Below are positions 21,626-31,632 of a stretch of 64,000 nucleotides of DNA, one piece after another. This DNA comes from Elymus sibiricus. Taxonomy: Eukaryota > Streptophyta > Magnoliopsida > Poales > Poaceae. The notes under the pieces were generated by a model. That model was not told where the DNA came from. It worked only from the letters and a program-made list of their open reading frames with translations, and ran no database searches. The stretch covers positions 76,385,954 through 76,449,953 of the forward strand of contig CM077665.1 in assembly GCA_039707655.1 (NCBI GenBank), in the 5' to 3' direction. A program made the translations under genes and the position numbers. The first letter of the stretch is position 1. Each line of letters starts with the position of its first letter.

Positions 21626-24490
21626 ATGGGAAGAACATGTGTTTATGTTCATCACGTGGACAAGGATGCCTTTTTGAAAGGCAATATTGACCTGGACCCG
21701 GATGAGCTTGACATGGTGTTTGAGTGTAGTCCTAGCTATGCGGAGTTGTTGGAACAAGTCCGAAAAGATTTCAATTGGATGGATCCAAGTGATATTGTTG
21801 AGTTTGATGGTAGGCATAATGTGGGATTTGGAATGCACATTCGCTGGAAGGCCATGCGTGTGAACTCCGAGCAACGTTGGCTTGCATACAAGGAGACGGT
21901 GGCCGAATCACTAGACAAGGCTCTAGAGTTATTTGCCACAAAAAAGGTTGATGCTAACTTGCACTTGGATTTGAACCGGGTTGCCTCTCCGATTTTTGAT
22001 AGTAGTCCTCCACGAATGAACCAAGATGAGATGATTGAACCTCTTTTGACCCAACAAGTGAGGCCAGCATTGACCCCGATTTCGAAGATCCAAGATGAAG
22101 CATTGCAAGAGGAGAATAATGAGCATGCGGATGATGAGAATAATGATGTTGTTCTCCATGACAACAACCTTGGTGATCTGGACAAATATAATTTGCAAGA
22201 GACCATGGACCATTCCATTCCGTACTCTCGTGGCTATGCCTCTGAGTCGGACGATGACGGTCCCGATGAAGAAGTTGATGAGGAAGGGTTCACGGCCAAG
22301 GAGGCCGAAGCTTTCAAGAAGGTATTAGGGCGGGATCACCGGACATCATTGTTCGAGGATCTTAGTCTTGCAGATGAGGCCGTTGTTGATGGCGGCGAAG
22401 GCATATTGCTTGGAGTTAGGCCATGTTCTCACCGTGACAAACATGGGAAGAACTGTATTTTGCCCGGGTAAAAGTTCGAAACATTCCTGGAATTGAAGAT
22501 GTGGTTGGATGACTATTCGGTTACGCACTATCGTCCACACAAAGTTGTTCATTCGGACATCAAGGTGCGTTACACGGTTGCGTGTGAGGATCCAAAATGT
22601 CCATGGACTGTGCGTGCAAGACCATTGAAAGGAGGCCCCGGATGGCACATTGTGAGTTGTCTACCTCACCTGTGTCGAGGAAAGAGGGTTGATGGCGAGC
22701 TTGAGTCCCGAAACCATAGACAACTCACCTCCGAGTTCATTGCTTACAGGCTTTCCAACTCCATCTCATCACTTCCAACAATGAGTATAAAAAGCGTACA
22801 AGACCTTGTAAAAGCCCTCTTTCACTACGAGGTGAAATACGGGAAGGCATGGAAGGCGAAGCAAGCCGCATTCAAGATGTTGTATGGTGATTGGGAGGAA
22901 GCATACAACCGACTCCCTAGGTTGTTGGGAGCCATGTCCGCCACTAACCCGGGCATGGTTCATGTGGTCGAGCCGTATGGGCAAAAAACAATGATTCACA
23001 GAGAAATGAGGGTCCGAGTCTTTGGACGTGCATTTTGGGCATTTGAGCAATGTGTGAGGGCTTTTCAACACTGTCGGCCGGTCATCTCCATCGATGGCAC
23101 CTTCTTGACCGGACAATTCAAGGGCACTCTCTTGGTTGCAATAGGAAGTGATGCCAATAACCGGTTGTTGCCTTTGGCTTTTGCTTTGGTTGAGGCGGAG
23201 ACGAATGATAACTGGGAGTGGTTCTTGCGTATTCTGAGAACCAAGGTATTACCGCCCGAAAGGGAAATTTGTGTCATATCGGATCGCCATCCAGGAATTC
23301 TTAACGCAGTTGACATTGTCATTCCCGGGCATGCTCCTTTGCACCATAGATGGTGCATGAGGCATTTCTGTGCAAACTTCTATCGGGCATGTGGTAGCAG
23401 GGAGTTGACGGATGACCTTCAAGATTGTTGTCAAGCTTTTTCGTACAAACGTTTTGCAAGATTGTACAACGCTTTGGTCGCAAACAAAAAACTTGATGCA
23501 GGGGGTCTTCATTTTCTCACTAGGCACATTGAACTTAGGACAAAGTGGGCACGAGCTTATGATGAGGACGGCCGAAGATACGGTCAAATGACAAGCAACA
23601 TGGCAGAATGCTTCAACCGGGTGCTCAAGGGTGTCCGTGCCTTGCCCGTGACGGCAATAGTTCAATACACGTTTGACAAGTTGAGAGAATACCTTCTGAA
23701 GTACTCAATTGAAACGTGTAAGCAGATTGCTGGAGAGAACAAGAAAAAGTACAAGTCCAAGTTCCCACCAAAGGTTGAAAAATGGATGACATTTCAATCA
23801 CGGAAGGCTGACTCCCAAACAGCTACATTATACAATAACGTGGATTGGATGTACGAAGTGAACGAGCCCGGAGGAACCACAAACGATGGCGAACAACACG
23901 GAAACCGGTCGTTCAAGGTATATTTATCGGAGTGTCATTGCTCTTGCAGGAGGCCAAGTTTGGTTCACCTCGCATGCTCGCACTTGTACACGGTAGCTCG
24001 CATGAGGAATGTGGACGTCAACCATCCGCTCACCGTGAGGGAGTCTGAGTTCTCTATCGTGACCACCAAGCATACATGGGCTCCTAGATTTGAACCATGC
24101 TTTGACCAATCTCAATGGCCGGAGTATCATGGAGTTCAACTATGGCCCGACCCGGCCTGGAAGGTGGTCAAACGGGGAAGACGAAAATCAAAGCGTCTTA
24201 GAGGAGACATGGATGGATGGGGCCGTGGTGGTGGCCGAGAAATGGGGAACAACCAATTCCAAGAGCCTAGTGAGAGTGCCCTAGCTAGACGTGGGGCTGG
24301 TAGAGCTCGTGGTGGCGGTAGAAACGGTGTTGGTGAGACTAGGATTGGTATGCTTGGATACCTACGAGGACCATTTCCGTATGTCACTACTATTCACTTA
24401 TCTTTTCATGTTGTTATTTATGCTCCCTTGTATGTTTACCATGTATCATTGTTGTTTATGATCATATTGTTTATTGCCTTTACTCACTAG
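21626..24490 (+). pseudogene. MULE transposase (copy A), one in-frame stop
   Basis: A single frame of about 955 codons broken only by TAA at 22469 (codon 282), which in copy B is TCA (Ser, 28507 region). N-terminal part: MGRTCVYVHHV, then an acidic linker (SESDDDGPDEEVDEEG). A MuDR-type DNA-binding domain follows at about 283-350 (FLELKMWLDDYSV, VRYTVACEDPKCPWTV). The MULE transposase core is at about 480-665 with candidate catalytic residues D490 (SIDGTFL), D553 (ISDRHPG) and E661 (NMAECFN). A SWIM zinc finger lies at about 768-786 (CHCSCRRPS...ACSHL). The start at 21626 follows a likely 5' UTR intron. The 3' end may instead splice near 24372 to the next exon at 24512. Apart from the stop the protein is complete, so inactivation looks recent. 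Confidence 0.88.
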
Positions 24491-24512
24491 TATCTTGCTT
24501 TTGTTCGTAGGT

Positions 24513-24941
24513 ATGGCGGCGTCTCAACCCAACAAGGCAACAACGGAGTGGGTGGAGGAGAAGGATGCGGCCGGTGAGGAGGAGGGGTTGTGGGAGAGGG
24601 CTGCAAAGAAGTTAAGAGAGGAGGATGCAGCCAAAGCGGAGAGGAAGAAGCAAGAGGCAGCTGAAGCGAAGATGAAGGCGGACATACAAATGGTAATTGA
24701 CTATAGGAACTACCAAGCTAGGTTGAAGAGGGAGGAAAAGATGAGGAATGAGAAGCGTCAGAAGGATTTTGAAGCGGGTTGCAGGAAGTTGTGGGCAGAG
24801 GAGGCCGCAAAGAAAGAGTGGGCGCGCCAACGCTTCCAAGAAAGGGTGATGGAGGAGGCTTCAAGGATGCGCAAAAGGGAGGAGGAGGAGGAAGAGGAGA
24901 GGAAGAAGAAGAAGGGAAAGGGGCCTTGCTCGACACAGTAG
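24513..24941 (+). CDS. Charged coiled-coil protein of the MULE, function unknown
   Basis: A 142-codon frame beginning MAASQPNKATTEWVEEKDAAG and continuing as a Lys/Glu/Arg/Ala-rich helix (LREEDAAKAERKKQEAAEAK, MRKREEEEEEERKKKKG) to CSTQ. It lies directly after a good splice acceptor (TTTGTTCGTAG, ending 24510), so it may be a second gene or a last exon joined to the transposase in another frame. It is absent from copy B. No catalytic motif is seen. A MURB-like accessory role is possible but is not shown by the sequence. Confidence 0.55.
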   Translation: MAASQPNKATTEWVEEKDAAGEEEGLWERAAKKLREEDAAKAERKKQEAAEAKMKADIQMVIDYRNYQARLKREEKMRNEKRQKDFEAGCRKLWAEEAAKKEWARQRFQERVMEEASRMRKREEEEEEERKKKKGKGPCSTQ

Positions 24942-25218
24942 AGCATTGTTTTCCTTGTCGCCGTGCGCGCTTTAATCTTTGAACCTCTTGTGTTGTCGAA
25001 CCTTGTAATCCAGCGCGCTTTTCTATTTGGACCATTTCCTTTCATGAAGTTTGAACTTGTCGTCCCATGAACCTATGTTATGTACTCCTTTATGTCAAGT
25101 TGTGCTACAAGTACCGTGGTTGATATGTACTGTAATGTGCTGTTAAAATGTGATATGTATGTCAATGTGCTGTGAAATTCCAAAGAGCTACAGCCAGTGC
25201 CAAAATTTGGAAAGTAAT

Positions 25219-25506
25219 TGTGTGGCGCCTTAGTGTCAGGCGCCACACTACACAGTGTGGCGCCTGGCTCTCAGGCGCCACACAATTGAAACCAAGAATT
25301 CCAGTAACTTTTCATTGTGTGGCGCCTTAGCTCTCAGGCGCCGCACAATTGAAACCAACCATTCCAGTAACTTTTCATTGTGTGGCGCCTTAGATCCAGG
25401 CACCAAACTACACAGTGTGGCACCTGGCTCTCAGGCGCCACACAGTTGAAACCAAGCATTCCAGTAACATTTCATTGTGTGGCGCCTTAGTGTCAGGCGC
25501 CACACA
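25219..25506. repeat. Internal GTGTGGCGCC palindrome array with ATTGAAACCAA spacers
   Basis: Six further hairpins of the same sequence as the terminal ones lie downstream of the second ORF. They are separated in part by a repeated ~33-bp spacer (ATTGAAACCAAGCATTCCAG and TAACTTTTCATTG). The repeat unit is about 60 bp, or 95 bp where two hairpins occur together. The array sits between the transposase side and the antisense gene side of copy A and is absent from copy B. Confidence 0.8.
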
Positions 25507-25786
25507 ATTGAAACCAAGCACTCCAGAAACTTTCCAGAGAGCAAAAGAAGCTACAGCCAGCTGAATATTTGGACCCCACACTACAGCCACATAATTCAAA
25601 CATAGCCTCCACCATATATCCATACAGCAAACAGAGAGGATAATAAGTCCAACAAGGATAATAAGTCTCATGGTTCTACGAGTTCAAGAAGGATAAAAAA
25701 ACAGCAAGTTCAACATTGCTACTAGTTCAAGACACCGACAACATGTTTGACTTCATAAGAAAACAACCACCACAAGTTCGACATCA

Positions 25787-26537
25787 CTACTCTTTCCTTC
25801 CTTGCGTACTCTTGCCTCGTCCCCTCTTAGTAGCTAGCTTCTTCCTCAGAACCGGCTGCGGTTCCTCCAACTCTATTTCCTCCTCATCGTCATCGTCATC
25901 GTCCATAGCTCTCATCCTTGTCATCCCTCTTGTCATACGCGAAACCTCAGCGACCGCCTTCTTTCCTTTGTCATTAAAGTCCTCAGGAGAGTACCGGTTT
26001 ATTCCCCTCCTTGGCTTCAACATGTAAGCGGAGCGTTGGAAAGCATCCAACGTCATGTTGTCCTGAACCTAAAGAGAAAATTGATATCATCATGTGCAGG
26101 CGAGGTAGTGAAATATGAAAGTCCTCACTTGGCATACCTCTGGAGAGAACAAAGCGTGATCCTCTAAATTAGCTCCCGAGGTAATGTCATCGTCGTCCAT
26201 ATGAGCTCCGGAGGTAGTAGAATCGTCCGGTGATTGCCGCCGCGTTCAGGTTCGGCGTCGACCGGCTCACAAGTTGAATGAAAGGAAGGAGTCCTGTCTT
26301 CTCGATGTACGGTGTGTATCGCTCATCGTACGGCATTGAAGTCGACGCCCCGTGGGACCGAATCTTGAGGGGCGCAAGATTCTGCAAACATACAAATGAT
26401 ATGATTATGGTTTCATCTTTTCAAATAAACAAAATATATAAACTACCAACTAGTATGCTATCATTACCAATTTCTTCACCGACATCAAATAGGACCGGTG
26501 TTCAACGTCATAGTAATCATCCAAAAGCCACACCATC
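25787..26537 (-). pseudogene. Antisense plant-mobile-domain (PMD) gene relic in the MULE
   Basis: Minus-strand exons 26537-26468, 26381-26138 and 26068-25787, each with matching splice signals (AATATGTAG acceptor, GTAATG donor, TTTGCAG acceptor, GTATGCC donor, CTCTTTAG acceptor). The conceptual product reads MVWLLDDYYDVEHRSYLMSV, then LAPLKIRSHGASTS and ERYTPYIEKTGLLPF. This is the N-terminal part of aminotransferase-like plant mobile domain proteins (PF10536). The main PMD core is missing: at about 26235 the sequence jumps, with a frame change, to an acidic tail (AHMDDDDITSG, then DDDDDDEEEIELEEPQP and a basic end). The gene runs towards the transposase (convergent). It is probably captured host-type cargo in which most of the domain was deleted. 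Confidence 0.65.
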
Positions 26538-27669
26538 CTACATATTTCAAGATAATTATATGAGTTATACAATACAATTCATCTCAACAAATACATCTCA
26601 AAAATGATACCACAAACTGAACAAATCATATAAACAATCATACATATGTTCCACATATGTTCATACATATGTTCATCTAATATATATTCATACATATGTT
26701 CATCTATTATATATTCATACATATGTTCATCTAATATGTTCCACAAAATGGTAGCACAAATGAACAAATCATATAGAAAGACTCATTTCAATAATCATCT
26801 ACTCATATACGAATCCTCATTTCGAATCCAAGCAAATCTTGCCTATCATCCTAACTTACACAAATCTGAAAAAAATGCAATATTTATCGGATAGAAAGAT
26901 GGGGAACGGAGGAGATTACCTTGTAGAATTATTTGGGGAAGAAATCCACAGAAGAAAACCTCAGATCTGAAGGATTTTGGAGAGGGGATTGCGAGGAAGA
27001 GAGAAGGGAGCCGCCGCCACCCCCCTCAACTGCTGGAAGAACTGGTGGGGGTGGGGGAGGGGGTCGGGCCGCTGCTGGATAAGTCAATGTGTGGCACCTA
27101 AGAGCTAGGCACCACACATAACAGTGTGGCGCCTTTCCCTTAGGCGCCACACTACGGCACATTGACTTATCCAGCAGCGGCCCGACCCCCAACCCCACCA
27201 CTTCCCCATTCACCCACACATTGCAAGAAAGAGAAGCGCCCCCCTCTCCTCCTTTCTCAAATCCCTCCTCAAAGCAAGGTTTGGTCCGTGGATTTCGGCC
27301 CCAATCCCTCCCTGAAGGTAACCTCCCCCGATCCCCTCTCTTTCATCCACGGAAAATGCTCCCATTTGCCCTTTTTTTGTAAGTTTGAGCAAACCCTAGT
27401 TCTCTTTCATGAATTTTGGTAGGGTTAGGCTTGTTTGTATGCTAGGGTTAGGCTTAGGGTTCTTTGTTAGGGTTAGGGTTATGTTTTTTTGTATGTTAGG
27501 CTTAGGGTTCTTTGTATATTTAAGGTTAGGCTTAGGGTTAGGGTTATGTTATGTTGGTGTTAGGCTTATGATGGGGTTAGGGTTGTCCATTTCATTACGC
27601 AAATGTTGTAATGTTTCGATGAGTTCTTATAGAATGTATTGTATGTTGTGTTGTTTAAATTTTTTAGGG

Positions 27670-28674
27670 ATGGGAAGAACATGTGTTTATGTTCATCACG
27701 TGGAAAAGGATGCCTTTTTGAAAGGCAATATTGACCCGGACCCGGATGAGCTTAACATGGTGTTTGAGTGTAGTCCTAGCTATGCGGAGTTGTTGGAACA
27801 AGTCCGAAAAGATTTGAATTGGATGGATCCAAGTGATGTTGTTGAGTTTGATGGTAGGCATAATGTGGGATTTGGAATGCACATTCGCTAGAAGGCTATG
27901 CGTGTGAACTCCGAGCAACGTTGGCTTGCATACAAGGAGACGGTGGCCGAATCACTAGACAAGGCTCTAGAGTTATTTGCCACAAAAAAGGTTGATGCTA
28001 ACTTGCACTTGGATTTGAACCGGGTTGCCTCTCCGATTGTTGATAGTAGTCCTCCACGAATGAACCAAGATGAGATGATTGAACCTCTTTTGACCCAACA
28101 AGTGAGGCCAGCATTGACCCCGATTTCGAAGATCCAAGATGAAGCATTGCAAGAGGAGAATAATGAGCATGAGGATGATGAGAATGATGATGTTGTTCTC
28201 CATGACAACAACCTTGGTGATCTGGACAAATATAATTTGCAAGAGACCATGGACCATTCCATTCCGTACTCTCGTGGCTATGCCTCCGAGTCGGACGATG
28301 ACGGTCCCGATGAAGAAGTTGATGAGGAAGGGTTCACGGCCAAGGAGGCCGAAGCTTTCAAGAAGGTATTAGGGCGGGATCACCGGACATCATTGTTCGA
28401 GGATCTTAGTCTTGCAGATGAGGCCGTTGTTGACGGCGGCGAAGGCATATTGCTTGGAGTTAGGCCATGTTCTCACCGTGAAAAACATGGGAAGAACTGT
28501 ATTTTGCCCGGGTCAAAGTTCGAAACATTCCTGGAATTGAAGATGTGGTTGGATGACTATTCGGTTACGCACTATCGTCCACACAAAGTTGTTCATTCGG
28601 ACATCAAGGTGCGTTACACGGTTGCGTGTGAGGATCCAAAATGTCCATCTCAACAAACTGAACAAATCATATAA
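27670..28674 (+). pseudogene. Truncated MULE transposase (copy B)
   Basis: Matches copy A 21626-22604 closely, with the same ATG after TTTTTTAGGG. It has a different nonsense change: TAG at 27889 where copy A has TGG (Trp). The frame then reads through the serine codon that is a stop in copy A. At 28645-28648 (CCAT) it jumps to sequence matching copy A near 26579-26610, removing the MULE core, SWIM finger, coiled-coil ORF and PMD exons. Only the N-terminal acidic and partial MuDR domains remain. It resembles a typical non-autonomous deletion derivative, but sits in tandem with its parent. Confidence 0.85.
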
Positions 28675-29116
28675 ACAATCATACATATGTTCATACATAT
28701 GTTCATCTAATATATATTCATACATATGTTCATTTAATATATATTCATACATATGTTCATCTAATATGTTCCACAAAATGGTAGCACAAATGAACAAATC
28801 ATATAGAAAGACTCATTTCAATAATCATCTACTCATATACGAATCCTCATTTCGAATCCAAGCAAATCTTGCCTATCATCCTAACTTACACAAATCTGAA
28901 AAAAAATGCAATATTTATCGGATAGAAAGATGGGGAACGGAGGAGATTACCTTGTAGAATTATTTGGGGAAGAAATCCACAGAAGAAAACCTCAGATCTG
29001 AAGGATTTTGCAGAGGGGATTGCGAGGAAGAGAGAAGGGAGCCGCCGCCGCCCCCCTCAACTGCTGGAAGAACTGGTGGGGGTGGGGGAGGGGGTCGGGC
29101 CGCTGCTGGATAAGTC

Positions 29117-29296
29117 AATGTGTGGCGCCTAAGAGCTAGGCGCCACACATAACAGTGTGGCGCCTTTCCCTTAGGCGCCACACTGCGGCGTAGTGGGGTC
29201 GGGCTGTGCCACGGGGCGCCAGCGTGGCAGGCGTGTGGCGCCTAACACCAGGGCGCCACATAGTGCAGTGTGGCGCCTTTCTGTCGGGCGCCACAC
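29117..29296. repeat. Palindrome array in right MULE terminus
   Basis: Inverted counterpart of the left array, with units near 29117-29146, 29154-29182, 29233-29261 and 29268-29296. Their order and spacing mirror the left end, confirming they lie inside the terminal inverted repeat. Confidence 0.85.
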
Positions 29297-29469
29297 GAAA
29301 GGGTCAGGACGGTGAATTTTTTCCGCGATCAGTTCACTCTGTGAATTCCTTTCGACTTTAGGTCAAATTTGTCAAAATTGCCCCCGCAGCACCAGAGAGG
29401 CGGGCGGGACTTGACTCCGCTATGTAAATTATAAACAATTGTACGTGGCCCGGCAAGAAATATGGCACT

Positions 29470-30450
29470 GGCTTCGTCTAATTGAGAAGTACTTCCTTTA
29501 AAGGCCATCCCACTTTTTCTGGTTGCGACAAGTGGCACATTACATTATCGCAAATGTGCCATCTGTTGCAACCTAAAAGTTTTTTTCTTTTTTCATAGAT
29601 TCGTTTATTCAAAATATTTTATCTCTTAAACCGTGCGACCAAATCTGAAACCATTTTCACCTCTTGGATTTCTCTCGTCGAGATCTTTAAAACTAGATCT
29701 CATATTGATATGTTTTAACGAACCTTTTTTCACGGAAAAAACCAAATGGAAAAAACGGACTAAAAACCGTGCCTCGCGCGGAAGGGGAAAACGCAATTTT
29801 TTTTTTGCCTCTCACAGAAGCAAATTTGTGCCTCTCGCGGAAGCAAAACTGTGCCTCTAACAGGAAAAAAGAGAAAACACATCTTTTTTCTATTTCCGAG
29901 AGGCACGACCGTGCCTCTCACGGAAGCAAATCCATGCCTCTCGCTGAAGCAGAACCGTGCCTCCCGAGAAAGGAAAAAAAAGAAAATGAGTATTTTTTCC
30001 GTTTTCGAGAGGCACGGCCGTGCCTCTCGCGGAAGCAAATCCGTGTCTCTAGCGGAAGCATAACCCTGCCTCTGAAGAAAGAAAAAAAAAGGAGTTTGTT
30101 TCGTTTTTGAGAGGCACGGTCGTGTCTCTCGCGGGAGGAAATCCATGCCTCCAGCGGTAGCAAAATCGTGTCTCTCGAGGAAGGAAAAAAACATGTTTTT
30201 CGCAATAAAAATTGACTTTTTTTGTTCAAAAGTGAAGAAAGGCCGGTGGAAAACCGAAAACCTGGAAAAACCCGGAAAAAAAAACCCATTTAAAAAGCGG
30301 AAAACTAGTGCGGAAAAATAAATAAGCCGAAGGTAACATCCAGAACGCGACATGTGGCGGTGGCTGAGACCGCGCCAAATGAGGGCGCGTGAGAGTGACC
30401 CTTGGGAGGCTCCCGAATGAGCGCTCCTCAGCTAGTCGGCTTCGTCTAAT
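29470..30450 (+). mobile_element. GTGCCTCTC-hairpin repeat element, copy 2
   Basis: The interior contains three tandem units of about 95-108 bp (29898-30005, 30006-30108, 30109-30200). Each begins with the palindrome GAGAGGCACG-RN-CGTGCCTCTC followed by GCGGAAGCAAATCC-type motifs and an A-rich tail. The ends resemble inverted repeats (TGAGAAGTACTTCC at about 29483; complement of TGAGGAGCGCTC near 30420-30430). A 13-bp direct repeat GGCTTCGTCTAAT occurs at 29470-29482 and 30438-30450, a candidate target duplication. No supported gene: open frames here are repeat artefacts. Confidence 0.55.
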
Positions 30451-31632
30451 CATGGCCCGGTCTACCAAGTACGGCCCAGCTGGAGATTATGTCTCATTTA
30501 TTTGTCTCAAAATTATCTAAAAAATGGTCTCGCACTTATCACAAACCCTATTTGGCGAGCCTTAAGTGTCAAATACATGTTTATTTACAACTGACCCGGT
30601 GCCCCCTCGCTCACATTATTCCTAATCGGTCGACCCATATAAGAGTCGCTCGACTTTGTTTTTTAGAAGCCCTCGCCGGTTTTGGGCAGCTTCCCAGTGT
30701 GTTTTTGTTTTTCGGTTCTTCTGTTTCACTCGTTTTTGTCATGTTTATTTATTTATTTATTCGTTTTTCTTTTGCCCTTTTTCAAATGCGTAATTTTTAT
30801 TTTCAAATTCCTGAACCTTTTTACAAATTTTGTGAACTTCTTTTCAAATTATGATTTTTTAGCTGTTTTTTACATTTTCAAAATCTTGAAATTTTCCAAG
30901 ACATTAATTTTTTTTCAAATTCGTGTTTTTTTAAAAATTTATGAACTTTTTTCAAATTTAGAAAGTTTTTAAGAATATTTATACTTTTATAAAAATGAAA
31001 TTTTTGTGAACTTTTAAAATTTTGCAAACTTTTTTGAATACATGAATTTTTTTAGAATTCACAAACTTTTTTGAATCAATGTTTTTTATAATTTATGAAC
31101 ATTTCAAATTCAATGGTCAACGTGCCAGTCAGTTATTAGTTGGGTCAAGTCAACAGATCAACCAAATCCCTGAACAAAACTGATCGTACTGATGGTGCAG
31201 TGACCCGATCAAGTGACCAGCTCGCGTTTCTGGGCCTGCCTACAGACGTTGCAGCCCGCGCTAGTTGGCTTCTGCGGCGCTAAAGGCGTGAATAGAAGGT
31301 CTCCTCATGTATTGGGTCGTGCAGTTCAACCAGTTTTCAAAACCTTTAAGAATAGTTTAGTTTTATGCTGATTTGGTTGTGTGCAGTTTATTTACGTAAG
31401 TCCTGATGGAAAATGAGATGCAAAAGGTGAACCTATAGAGGACGACTTTTTGCAGAACCTTGATGCAACTTACTGTTTTATCATGGAAACGAAATGGCAA
31501 TTTGGTGCCTAGAGAAAGGACATTATCATGGATTAGTATAAATTGTTATTGTACTTACTTTTGGCATACCTTGGCCTTTACTCAGATTTCCTTTGGGCTG
31601 GCTAAACTTGCTGTAACCGAACGCTGCCGTCA
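30451..31632. other. Intergenic, AT-rich degenerate repeats
   Basis: 30490-30780 is ordinary sequence with no recognisable domain. 30780-31100 holds degenerate TTTTTCAAATT / TGAACTTTT repeats like those at 18300-18900, embedded in long T runs. 31100-31632 shows no coding or repeat signal that can be named. Confidence 0.45.

Larger units (their letters stand above)
20854..29382 (+). mobile_element. Composite (tandem-dimer) Mutator-like element, 8.5 kb
   Basis: The outer ends are long inverted repeats. The left starts GGCAATTTTGACAAATTTGACC and the right ends with its complement at 29382. Similarity continues for about 260 bases, including several GTGTGGCGCC palindromes. Both ends are flanked by a perfect 9-bp direct repeat, CCCGCAGCA (20845-20853 and 29383-29391), the size typical of Mutator transposition. 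Inside are two head-to-tail copies: copy A (about 20854-27150), with a MULE transposase, and copy B (about 27150-29382), an internally deleted derivative. At the internal junction (about 27120-27160) both inner ends are truncated: copy A lacks its outer ~220 bp and copy B lacks its first ~260 bp. It therefore behaves structurally as one insertion. Confidence 0.85.

Noticed and set aside
29760..30353. 197-codon minus-strand frame in the hairpin repeat element
   Set aside because: It is made of translated GTGCCTCTC repeats (recurring PREARPCLS-like units), with no conserved start or domain.
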